Below, in pieces: positions 19,234-29,120 of a DNA stretch of 29,120 nt. This DNA is from Gryganskiella cystojenkinii. Its lineage: Eukaryota > Mortierellomycota > Mortierellomycetes > Mortierellales > Mortierellaceae. Location: assembly GCA_015852425.1 (NCBI GenBank), contig JAAAIG010000485.1, forward strand, positions 1-29,120, given 5' to 3'. How positions within the stretch are numbered: the first letter of the stretch is position 1; every line of letters starts with the position of its first letter. Made by a program: the position numbers and the translations under genes. The notes beneath the pieces were generated by a model, which saw only the letters and a list, made by a program, of their open reading frames with translations, did no database searches and had not been told where the DNA came from.

Positions 19234-22200
19234 TTAGACTTCCATTCGTGACCGTTTGGATCGGTTCATTCTAGTATGAAGCCAATCCCCCACTTGTAAC
19301 CGATGATCCGACGCCTCGTCCTCATCTTCTTCTCCGTAGACCGCATCCTCATGGAATTGCTCGTACTCCGCCTCTTGCTCGACACTGGCATCAACATATC
19401 CCTCGTGATCTTCTTGATATTCATACCCATCATCGGGGGCGATCTCATACTCTTGAGCCTCCTCCACCTCGTCCTCATGGTGATGAAGAGGATGTTGACG
19501 TCGATGACGAGAATCCCGTTCTTCGATCTCCTGCATGAGTCTTCGACGCTTGTCGCCAATATTGGGTGACTTGGGAACAGTCAAAGGTCGGGTCGAGCGT
19601 CGAACCTCAGTCGGCGAGTAATAGCGAATGTTTCCCGCATGAGCCATGGAAACCTGACTCTGTTCTCTCTGAGCGCGTTGATGAGCCAACTAGAGGAGTG
19701 ACAACGAAAGAAAAAATGGTGAGCTTATCATACATGCCCATCAACCAAAATGACGCTCACGAATTTCACAGCCGTCTCTAATACTTACTTCCTGTTCACG
19801 TGCCTCCTGTGCTCGCATCTCTTGCAAGATCTGATCCTTGTACTGTCGTTCTGCATCCAGGGTCCTCCGCTCCTCTAAACGCTTGTCCGTGTGGAACACC
19901 ACATCTTCTGGACGCGTTAAAGGACGAGTTGATTTGTTGGGAATAAACAAGTCTGGGTAGGTCGGTAGCGGCAAGGCTTTGAACGCGTGTTCACGATCAA
20001 TTCTTTTCCACTTGTCTAATTTCCGTTGGAATCGTTCCTGATGACGCTCACCCCGACTCTCCGTCGCTAGTGTAAACGGTTCCGGGACTGTCACAGGGAT
20101 AGTATGAGTGGTCTATTTGTGCATTGAATAAATAAACTTTCGAATGTTAGACGACAAGAGTGCTTTCATGTAACAATGTTTGAATCGTGTATGGTAGCGA
20201 TAAAGAAAGCAAGGAAAAAAAAAAAAAGCGTGTATTACCTTGCGAGTCGCGGGTCTGACGATCGTTTCTTGAGGGCTATAATCCTCCACCACCCTTTCGT
20301 ATGAATTTCCGTCTTTGCCTTGACTCAATCTTCGGGCAGACTCCGCAGACGAGATCAGACCACGAACCTCTACCTGGTGCCTTGGTCCCTTCTTCGGCTG
20401 AGAATGCTCCTGGTGTTGATGAGGAATATGTGAACGTTGAAGTTCCCGTTGGTTCCATTGATTCTGAAGCGAGCTTGGGAAAATAGCTGGGCGAAGAGGA
20501 GCTGGTTTCCGCTTCGTGATCACAGGCGAACCAGTAGGTCTGGGCGGTGTATATTCAAAGTCCTTTAACAGAAAAAAGAAAACACCAACACGCGAACAAT
20601 GTCAGCTATGCCTAGTCCCACATATGGACAGAAATTAATATCTTATTTAGAGTATTGTATATTCATTAGACTTACTGGTTTCTTTGGGATGGTGGCTGTT
20701 GGCGGAGCGGAAGCCCTCCGATTCTTCTTGTGGGATCCGATCACAGACATGGCGCCATCCAACTTTGCCTCAGTCTCGGGAGAGAAGAACTGTTGTAAGT
20801 TCGAATAGACTCCCCTCAGTTGCTTTGTTATTACTGTGGCGTTATCGGCGACTTCCAAGAGACTGTCCTCATCCAAATGGATCGCGTTCTTGAGCGGGGT
20901 TGTTGTTATCGTGGACGGTTCCGAGTTAGTGATATGCGTACGACCAATTGAAAGTCTATGGCCGCCTCTGTTGTTGTTCTTGGGCTTGCTGAGTCCTGGA
21001 CTGTAGTCCGGGGTATGCGAACGGCTAAGGTCGTGATGGCGGCTGTGAGGAGTGCCAGACGCACGGTAGCCCTCCTGATGATCGACCAGAGTACTTTGGT
21101 TGGAGGATGAGGCCAGCTCGAGGACTCTGAAAGAGACTTCTTCATCTTGGTGGTCGTATCGGGGTCGTTGGTTCTCTTGATCCTCTGCATAATCGTCTTG
21201 ATCATGAGCCTCGCCTTGATCGCCTGGAGCATCATCAATGTCGTCTACAATGTTCTCAGTGGTATATCTCTCGTTCAATTGTACTTCCTCTTCCTCTTCC
21301 TCCGGTTCATATGCAACATCCGTTTCGCTTGTAGTAAGAACGCCACGCCATCCTTGTCTGGATGAAGACTGTGCTTTCTCGACAACCTCCTTCTTCTTTT
21401 CCGGATAACGAGCTAGTGTCCTCTGGATCCGAGAGTGCATGCCCAGTGGTGAGTTGAGGAAAGGCGATGGTGAAGCAGGTGCCTCGTCATCTGTGATGTC
21501 CTGGATTCTGGAGGAGAACTGATCGTAATACTGTCTTTGAGCAGAAGGTGTGGCTCCAGCGACAGAGCTTCGTGGCGGTGTACTCAATAGACGAACGGAT
21601 CGGTTGGGCGAGACGTCGTATTCTGTTTCTGTGGTGCGGAGCCGTGGAGCCGTCTTTGCCAGGATATTAGCAGCAGTCAAGGGTCGCACCTGATTCGGAG
21701 TCGCTGTAGTAGTGGAGGTTTTTGAAATAGAGCTGGTTGAGCGACCAAGTAGCCTGTCCAGTCTTTCGGAAATCTCTCTGGCGTGTTTTGCATGGAATGC
21801 ACTGGCAGGTTCGGAGGATGTTGACTTTGGAGTTGGAGGGAGAGGGTGTTTGAAAAGTGTTGATACAGAGGCTAATCTGGGTCTCGCGGAAGAGGAGGTG
21901 GACAAGGAGGTCTTGCCTTGTTGTTCCTGTTGTTGGCGTTCCTGTTGTTCTTGTTCTCGTTCTTGCGCTCGCTCGCTTTCTATTTGTTGCTGTTGTAGCT
22001 GATCATGCTGTTCTTGCACCTCTCGAGCTTCTTTTTCCAGAGCTGCAAGGTCTCTTGCGTCTTGTTCTTCGCGTTCCTTTTGAGCTTCTTCAAGCAATTG
22101 TTGTCGTCGTTGAAAAGCTGATGTGCCTGGGCTCATGCGGGGTGTGGTTGATGTGATGGGTGAGATGCTACTGTTAGAGTTGAATGGAAAGGATTGTCGC

Positions 22201-22310
22201 AAGTAAAGTCTCTTGGGTGTGGTCTTTCCAGGCGTGGCTGAGCGGGAGCGGTTGCTCTTTTTCAGACTGGGCGAGACTAGACCGAGCTCGATGCGAGAGG
22301 ACGAGTCCAT
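19234..22310 (-). CDS. TPX2: TPX2-like microtubule/spindle assembly protein
   Basis: Four exons (22310-20676, 20562-20239, 20112-19789, 19689-19234), all phase 0, join to 912 aa. Residues 1-545 are mostly disordered, with an E/Q/R-rich coiled coil at about 65-125 and an acidic E run near 330. The diagnostic region is 654-803. VTVPEPFTLATESRGERHQE and ERFQRKLDKW are followed by FKALPLPTYPDLFIPNKSTR; then a coiled coil RTLDAERQYKDQILQEMRAQ, and RSTRPLTVPKSPNI at 792-805. This matches the C-terminal half of vertebrate TPX2 (EPFQLATEKR, a basic coiled coil, then QPLTVPVSPKF). TPX2 promotes microtubule nucleation at spindles under Ran control and activates Aurora A. I do not recognise the N-terminal Aurora-binding motif. 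The tail is acidic. Assignment rests on these motifs. Confidence 0.8.
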
Positions 22311-23517
22311 GATGATGACGATGAAAAATGAGTAGGTGAGAGTGATGGGTCGAAAGAGAACGAGGGTCTTCGTCCATCAAAGAGTGTCGCGCTTCCTCTC
22401 TTTCTCCTCTCCAAACATGCAAACTGAGCAACGCAGTCACAGAATCAGTGTAGAAAACGCGATTCTCGTAATTGACAAGTACCCTCTCTTCCTGAACGGT
22501 CGCGTTGTTCGCAAAAATGAGCGCCTCTTCCCCTCGCTTTCCCCTGGAAACAAACGGGGATATACAAAGCTCTTCTCTTACGTGAATACACGCTTCTTCT
22601 CGGGGGGCTTTCTCTAGTAGACTTTAAATAGGATCGCCACTCTGAGCAATAACGGTGCCCGATCTCTCCTTTTTTATGCTCTTTTCGTTTTGCTGACATG
22701 CAACCCACAACGGGATCTAGCCCTGGCCCGACTTTGTTTGACTTTTTTTGTTCTTTTTTTTTTTTACTCTAAAGAACACCGACCCCCTTGCTGCAGAACA
22801 TAAGTACCAGTGAGTACGAGTGCAATATTCGCGTTATCAAGAATAAGAAAAAAGTCCAAGCACAATTGCGAGCAAATGCGTCCACACCACTTACGCATAA
22901 AACGGCCGAAAAGGAGGTGTTGTATACGAGTTGTTTGGCGTCTGCGTCTCTGGGATATTCATTTTTTTTTTATTGATTTTGCGCCCTTCCCCTTGCGTCG
23001 CATGGGTGTCCCTCTATCAAGAGCCTGGTTTTCTCTTCATTCGTCGCCTCTCTTTAAAATGCCATCTAAAAAGTGAGAAAGATCTCCCTTTTTGCCACTT
23101 GGACCCCGAACCTCTTCCTCTCCTACTCCTCTTCTTACTCCTTCTCACAAATCCTCGTAACTGCCTACAGCCATCATATTTTTTTTTCCGTGTCCGTGTG
23201 TTTTTTTTTACTCTTTTTTTCTCTTCTCTTTTTTTGTTCGCTCTCCTTTCACTCCCTCTTTCCTCCTTACCTCCCCGAATCTTTTAGCCTTTCTTTTGTC
23301 TTTCCGTCGTCCCTTTTCTCTTTGCCTCTCCATACGTTCTTCTGTTTCCCCCTTCATAGTCGCCAAATTTTCTCTTTTTCCATAGCACCACGTTGCTTAC
23401 TTGTAAGCGCGTTGTTCGTCGTATTTCATAATTTCCTCTCTCTCTCCCTCTCTCTTTTGCTCAGTCACCGAAACGAACAAAAAGAAAAGATAAGAGGAAG
23501 ACACCTGCGACGAACAA
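22311..23517. promoter_or_regulatory. Divergent promoter between the TPX2-like and LRR genes
   Basis: The 1.2 kb between two outward-facing starts contains no convincing gene. From about 23090 to 23460 the + strand is almost entirely T and C, ending in CTCTCTCTCCCTCTCTC. It is followed by an A-rich leader (AACGAACAAAAAGAAAAGATAAGAGG) up to the LRR start codon. The left third is mixed-sequence and presumably drives the TPX2-like gene leftwards. Confidence 0.55.
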
Positions 23518-26500
23518 ATGGGTGCCACGGTCTCTCGTGAACACGCTCGTCTACCGTTTGCTTATACGCACGCCCGCAAGGAAGATCATTCATACAACTA
23601 TAACAACAATGCGTCTTCAACCTCACTCTCCTCAACTCGTCAACGGATCGCCAGTCGGTTGCTTCTCCTCAAGAGCCCAGACACCACGACCTCTGTCACA
23701 CCCTTGACCTCACATAGGTTCCCACAACAACAGCATTTGATTCAACAGGGCCAGCGACCAGAGGATTTTGGACCAGGTAGTGGACCAAATCAACCTCATT
23801 TAACGACCTTGTCCGGACTGGGATCTCATATGACGGCCAGTGAAGAAGATGACGAGGACGCGGAGATTGTCTCTTTGAGTTCTATTTTGATCCAGGGTCC
23901 AGAGTTCGAGATCAAGTGGCATGCAGTCGGTGAAGACGACGACTACCTGGATTATAACCGACGATATCTTTGCGGCGACGACACTACTAACCAGGTGCCG
24001 GTCAACACTACCACCACGACTGCGACAGCTACCAGTGATTCAGGCAGTCTTGGTCAACCGACCATGGCCATCCTGAGTACGACCACGGCCATTGAAGTAA
24101 CTACCACGACAACACCGTCAACAAACCCTGTGCTACAGGACACTGATTCAGGTCACGAAACGTGTTTTCTCCACTCGCGTTCCACCACGCTGGAATCTGT
24201 GGCCGACCTGAACAACCGAGAAACGGGACAAGGACTTGACGACAATGAGGGTAATCATCGAATGCATGAATCTGCGACAGTTCATTCTGAAACTGAAACG
24301 ACAGGTCAATGTCAGCATCCACGACAACCAATACCACCACCAGGAACCCTGTTGGGCTCACAAACTACTTGTTCTCCTTCCTCTCCCCCTACTCCTACTC
24401 CTCCGCATGCAGGAGTCAAATTTTGTGCACTGACGACGTCTAATCAGTGTAACAACAATGTCCCAAAGAACACCACCACGACGACATCAACCATGGCTGC
24501 AGAGACAGGTTTGTTAACAACAACTTCTACGGTCGTTCCTGTGGCAACCACCCTGACTCCTTCATCACCGCCGTCACCTCCAACACCACCATCATCGACC
24601 TCATCTCTGCTATCAAGAAGAGACGGACCTGCAGCATCAAATCAGCATGCAGGACCGTCAAGTGAGGACACGATCGGAGACGAAAAGTCCGTAAAGGTCG
24701 TGGAGGAAGAACTCATACTCTATGTGGAACCTAACCACGGACTCACTGAAAGGAGGACTCATAACGAACCAGACTGTAAAGAGAGCAATACCATTGATGC
24801 GGATGACAGCGAGGAGGAAGAAGAGGACGACTTCATCGATGACGACGATTGCGAAGAGAGCTTTTACGAGGCCCTGTGCAATGAAGCCAAACGCACAAAA
24901 CGGCTAGAGAACCGGAAAATGGATCTGATTGCTGCCTTGGGGATCGCGGACCTACCTGACGACAACGAATTCGAGCCGGAACCCTTCAATTTTTTCAAAG
25001 GGGAACCCATCTTTCATAACCATCAATACGACCGGTTCCACTCGGCCGCAGCTACTGCGACTCGCCGTTATACTACGGATGGGATCACATCTTCAGGAAG
25101 AGGCGGCCATGGACATGGCGGAAGTGGCAGTGGAGGCGTATTCCGGCCGCCCTGGGGGTTCTTGAACCATGACGATTATGCAGCCACAGTACATCTACCC
25201 GAGGACTTTTTCGAGAGTCACCGAGGCCTTCAGTCTTCGATCGATGAAGAGGAAGAGGAGGACTTTGACGAGTTGGAGGAGCCATCAGATTTGGATCAGG
25301 TTCTTCCGAACAGCGGCAGGCGACGATCAGGCGATCTGGGTCGAGGAGGGCTAGATATGTCACGATCCTCTCGAGCTCAGGATCAAACACCTGAGCGTGG
25401 TCGCCTGCGTCAGAGATTTATCAGCAAGGGAAAGGGCGTCGCAGGGCGAGGAGGTCGTATGGGTCATTTCGGTAGTCAATCCACCAGCGCGCTCCCAGGA
25501 ACTTCTGCGGCTGCTTTGAGCCATCCTTGGATGATGGGACATATCCTATCCGCGGGTGATGAAGATGTCGCGCATTTGAGTCCGATCCCTTTCTCGGAAC
25601 TGCCGAGTTTGACCAACATTGGTCTTTGTTCCAAAGCGATCGTCAAACTCTCTTCCAACATTCGTCTGCTGACGTCCGCCACGAGTTTACAAGTGTAAGA
25701 AATGGACTCAGTGCACTCTTTCAACACTTTCCCCCAATGGGGTTGTTGGTACTAAGGCTAACTTCTGGCTGATATATATTTATATATATGCTTCATTTCC
25801 TTCTAGTTGCTGCAATGACCTGTGCAGTATTCCTGTCGAGATTGGCCACCTCCGGAACCTGACGTTATTGGACCTCTCCAAGAACTCGCTCACGACTCTA
25901 CCAAGCTCAATTCGATATCTGACTCGCCTTCAGGAGCTGAAGCTCTCGTTCAATTTTCTCGAGTCCCTACCACCCGTCATTGGTGAACTCACCAAACTGA
26001 CCGCGTTACACCTGGACAGCAATCGATTGGAACGGTTACCTCGAGAACTTGGTCGGATCAAGGGACTCGCCTATCTGGACTTGGACGACAACCCACTGAC
26101 GGTTTTACCCGCCGAGATTGGACAACTCCAATTCCTTCGAAGACTCAAACTGGATCGCTGTCCACTGGTGCACAGTTTTGTCCATTCCCCGGTGCATTCA
26201 CCGCCAACGCTCTTGGAATTGGCAGCCCGGGTTGTAGTCCGACATGGGATCTCGCCGCCGTCGTTATTACCCTCCCATATCAAGATCTATCTCCGGGGCG
26301 CGAACAAGTGTAGTTTCTGTGAGGGTCCCTATTTCGAATCGTTTGTGAAACGGGGAAAGATGATTGAGAAGAACGATCTGTTTGTTCCACTCGAGTACTC
26401 GCTCTGCGTTCCACATTGGAATACAGAACGCGAGCGCGTCCGATTGATGTTTTGTCCGAGACCTTCAACCGCACCGCCATTGCCTTTGCCATTGTCTCAA

Positions 26501-26932
26501 CAACATCATCATCTTATGTCAGGATCATCAAGGCCAGGATCTCAGGCCGGATCGAGACGTGCTTCAAGGTCCGATGGTGTTCCTCTACCGCCACCGCCTC
26601 CTGCAACGTCCTTGCCTACGACAGCGTCCGCAGGAAATACATCGACGACAACGACTCATCTCGGCGGTCCCTCAACAGCGGCTCCTTCTATGTCGGGAGA
26701 AGACATGGCTCCTGCCTTAAGAATAAGCACGCAGTCGACCCGATCAAGAGGTTTTCGTTCCCGTTTGAGATCATCAGCGGCATCGACCTATAGTATCGAT
26801 GCTATATCCACCAACAATACTGCTGCCCCACTTCCTCCTGTCCCACCCATGACCTCCCCAACATCCTCGTCTTCAAGATCGAGTAGTCGGTTTTCCATAC
26901 GCTTACGATCCCGAGTGCCTCGTAGTGGATAA
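23518..26932 (+). CDS. Leucine-rich-repeat protein with predicted N-myristoylation and C-terminal CxxC...CxxH module
   Basis: Two exons (23518-25694, 25807-26932) join in frame to 1100 aa. The donor is the second of two adjacent GT dinucleotides (gtaaga), giving ...LQ-V-CCNDLCSIPVEIG. The N-terminus MGATVSRE fits the N-myristoylation rule (Gly2, Ser6). Residues 10-680 are disordered and T/S/P-rich, with strong D/E clusters near 430-455 and 575-595. About five or six leucine-rich repeats lie between 690 and 850 (LDLSKNSLTTLPSSIRYLTR, LHLDSNRLERLPRELGRIKG). After PPTLLELAARVVVRHGI comes IYLRGANKCSFCEGPYFESF and VPLEYSLCVPHW, giving C894-x2-C897...C926-x2-H929, a likely zinc site. This resembles uncharacterised fungal LRR proteins and the C-terminus of LRRC58. 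A membrane-attached scaffold is plausible; function is unknown. Confidence 0.87.
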
Positions 26933-27065
26933 CAAAAAACATCCGCCCTCTAACACACAAATTCCATCTACATTGTCATCTATGCATCCAAATAATATTA
27001 TATAAAAAAACCACCTCGCTCCCTTTTCTCTACTGTTTACATTGCGTTTTATCAAATAATTTGAA

Positions 27066-28953
27066 TTAGAACTTGCAGTGATTATTATATCTCGGGAACG
27101 GGATCACGTCTCGGACGTTCTCCATACCCGTGACCATCAACAAGTAACGTTCGAATCCGATTCCCCATCCACCATGGGGGACGGTTCCAAACTTTCTAAG
27201 ATCCATGTACCACTGGTACTCTTCCTCATCCAACCCAAAGGCCTTCAGTTGTTCCTTCAGGATCTCAGGTCTCTCCTCCCTCATCGAGCCGCCCATAAGC
27301 TCTCCAATTTGAGGGACCAGCAGATCAACGCACCCAACGGTCGTCCGATCTCCTTGCTCGCCGTCCTTGACGACGGTCGAGGAATCGTTCTTGCGCATGT
27401 AAAACGGCTTGAGCGAAGCTGGGTAATCCGTGACAAAGACAGGTCCTTTGCAGTAACTTCCCGCAAGCCATTTCTCATGCTCACTCTGCAATCCTTGGCC
27501 CCACTCGGGTTTAAACTCGAATTTTTCACCCGATTTTTTCAAGATCTCGATCGCTTCCGTATACGTCATACGCTTGAACGGCTCTTCGACCAACTGGGTC
27601 AACCGACTTTTCAGAGACTTGTCGATCCAGGTGTTCAAGAACTCGATATCCTCGGCACAGTTTTCCAAGAGGTACCGGGTCGTTTCCTTCAGACAGGCCT
27701 CTGAGAAATCCAAGAGATGATCGAGTTTGTCGAGAAATGCGATTTCGGCCTCCAACATCCAGAATTCAGAGAGGTGACGGGTCGTCATGGAGGGCTCTGC
27801 ACGGAAAACAGGACCCATGGTAAAGACTCTCGAAAGTGCGCTGGCGACGATCTCGAGGTGAAGTTGACCAGAGACAGTAAGGTAGACGGGCGATCCAAAG
27901 AATTCGGAGGGTGCAGGAGCAGCTTTGGTTGTTGAGGGAAAAGGTGATTTAGATTGTTCTTGAGCTCTTGCGGATATCCGGGGCGCGATCTTGAAGACTT
28001 CTCCACCGCCCTCGCAGTCGTGTGTAGTCAACAGTGGCGTATGAACTTGTACAAACTCTTGCGACTAGAAGAAGAAAATATTGACAAGGAATACAATCAA
28101 TTGTTAGATCACAAACACTACTTGCTCATTTACGTTTATCCATACGCATAAAAAGTCTTTGGTTTACCTCGAAAAACTTTTGAAATCCCCAAGCAGATGC
28201 ACTACGGAGCCTGAGCACTGCACTCGCAGTCTTGGCACGCGATCTCAAATGCGAGATCTCTCTTAAAAACTCGAACGAATGACGCTTCTTTTGAAGTGGA
28301 TACGTCTAACAATTTCGTCCGCATAATGAAAAAAAAGTTAGACAGTGAACATGAATCATATTTTCTTGGTATGAAAAAGTTCAATCAGTTTCGCGCTGCT
28401 GCTTTGTTACCTCGCCATCGCACGATCCAATGACCTTCATGTTTGAGACTTGAAGTTCTAACGCCTGTTCTTTTCCGGGACTCTTGACCAACAAGCCCTC
28501 CAACTCGACACTGGTACCAGCGACCAAGCCTTTTCCCTGACCGCCTCCAAGAATCGCTTGAACACCTTTCAGACTTGATCCATCATTGACTTCCATAAAG
28601 GTGACGTTCTTTTGCTGACGCGTGGATCGGATCCATCCCTGAACCTTGACGGCGGTGTTGGGTTCTGTTGAGGTTAGCAGGGTCTTGATCGTCTTGTTGG
28701 GCAAAGCAGGTGGGATGACTCTGCTTGCATGCGAAGTGGTAGCAAGCGATCGGGCTGTTTGGATGGAATTATCCGATCTGTGGGTGATCCTTGTTGTGTT
28801 CCAGGTCACCGCCGAGGTCGAGACAGTTGTCAACGGCCGGTTTCGGGAGCATCGCTCAGGTCTGATTCCGGAAGGAGCTTTGCATTGCTGAAACAATGGG
28901 ATCGCCGTGCCTGTTGCTCTCCAAGCAATCGGTTGCCGTACTGAAGACAGCAT
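27066..28953 (-). CDS. NARS2: Asparaginyl-tRNA synthetase, mitochondrial
   Basis: Three exons (28953-28411, 28305-28168, 28064-27066), all phase 0, join to 559 aa. Residues 1 to about 80 are basic, S/T/R-rich and lack acidic residues, a long mitochondrial presequence. An OB-fold anticodon-binding domain follows ([20 protein letters not shown]). The class II catalytic domain starts with the exon 2 helix [20 protein letters not shown]. It shows [31 protein letters not shown], motif 2 ([20 protein letters not shown], about 312-332), [17 protein letters not shown], and motif 3 with GWGIGFERY near 526-534 and [14 protein letters not shown] at the end. The final PFPR and GGSxREER identify AsnRS rather than AspRS. 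It charges mitochondrial tRNA-Asn. A 20-25-residue insert (about 258-280) separates EVFKIA from FFGSPVY. TGAGTCA and CACGTG lie upstream. The stop is 133 bp from the convergent LRR gene. Confidence 0.96.
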
Positions 28954-29066
28954 TTCTTTTTTTGCTTTTGGGGTTTGAAAGGGAACAATGAAAAGGGAAT
29001 GCGGTCGGAGGGAATGTAAAGAACAGTAGAGCCGACCCTTTATTTTGTTGACAGGGGACTCTGCCC

Positions 29067-29073
29067 TGAGTCA
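29067..29073. promoter_or_regulatory. TGAGTCA (Gcn4/AP-1-type) element before the AsnRS gene
   Basis: TGAGTCA is a perfect match to the Gcn4/Cpc1 consensus TGA(C/G)TCA. It is 114-120 bp upstream of the AsnRS start codon. Aminoacyl-tRNA synthetase genes are classical targets of general amino-acid control in fungi, so a functional site is plausible but not shown. Confidence 0.45.
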
Positions 29074-29091
29074 AAGCAAAGTTCGATAGGT

Positions 29092-29097
29092 CACGTG
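29092..29097. promoter_or_regulatory. CACGTG E-box before the AsnRS gene
   Basis: Perfect CACGTG palindrome in the context GTCACGTGCT, 139-144 bp upstream of the AsnRS start. The same core, also preceded by T, occurs in the EI24/ETFA divergent promoter at 14088-14093. Confidence 0.4.
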
Positions 29098-29120
29098 CTC
29101 CAGGAATTGGTGGCAAAAAA

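Noticed and set aside
25691..25694. First GT (after TTACAA) as the donor of the LRR gene intron
   Set aside because: It would put the second exon out of phase; the GT two bases later has the better GTAAGA context and keeps the LRR frame.

Overview
The window looks like nuclear DNA of an early-diverging filamentous fungus, most likely Mortierella-like (Mortierellomycotina). This is an inference from three things: dense short GT-AG introns (I place 26, mostly 86-190 nt), glutamine/asparagine-rich proteins encoded by CAA/CAG microsatellites, and a gene set of ordinary eukaryotic housekeeping genes. I see no operon, phage, CRISPR, rRNA or convincing tRNA. One assembly gap of ten N lies at 10910-10919, inside an intron.

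Layout, left to right. (1) 819-5039 +, a large Q/N/S-rich nuclear protein with a C2H2-like finger next to a DUF3020-type basic segment. (2) 5040-6139, non-coding, with several inverted repeats. (3) 6140-8493 -, a MATE-family transporter. (4) 9618-11343 -, an HMG-box protein with an INO80-F/TFPT-like N-terminal helix. (5) 12134-13901 -, an EI24/Rrt8-type multi-pass membrane protein with a polyQ tail. (6) 14272-15819 +, mitochondrial electron transfer flavoprotein alpha. (7) 16027-17130 -, the GPI-anchor synthesis subunit PIG-C/Gpi2. (8) 17776-18978 +, COP9 signalosome subunit 8. (9) 19234-22310 -, a TPX2-like spindle protein. (10) 23518-26932 +, a probably N-myristoylated leucine-rich-repeat protein. 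(11) 27066-28953 -, mitochondrial asparaginyl-tRNA synthetase.

All ten gene models join in frame through GT-AG introns and end at a stop. The genes are not one pathway; they cover transcription and chromatin, membrane transport, GPI and lipid-related membrane functions, mitochondrial metabolism and translation, protein turnover and mitosis. Three gene pairs share divergent promoters: EI24-like/ETFA (370 bp), Gpi2/CSN8 (645 bp) and TPX2-like/LRR (1.2 kb). Convergent pairs are packed tightly (133-255 bp). Most genes have a long pyrimidine tract on their coding strand just upstream of the start.

The points most worth a second look are: the TPX2-like protein in a fungus; the nested inverted repeats at 5.28-5.73 kb, which could fold into a three-way junction; the LRR protein with a conserved CxxC...CxxH module; a TGAGTCA element before the Asn-tRNA synthetase gene; and a 20-residue in-frame alternative acceptor in the GPI2 gene.
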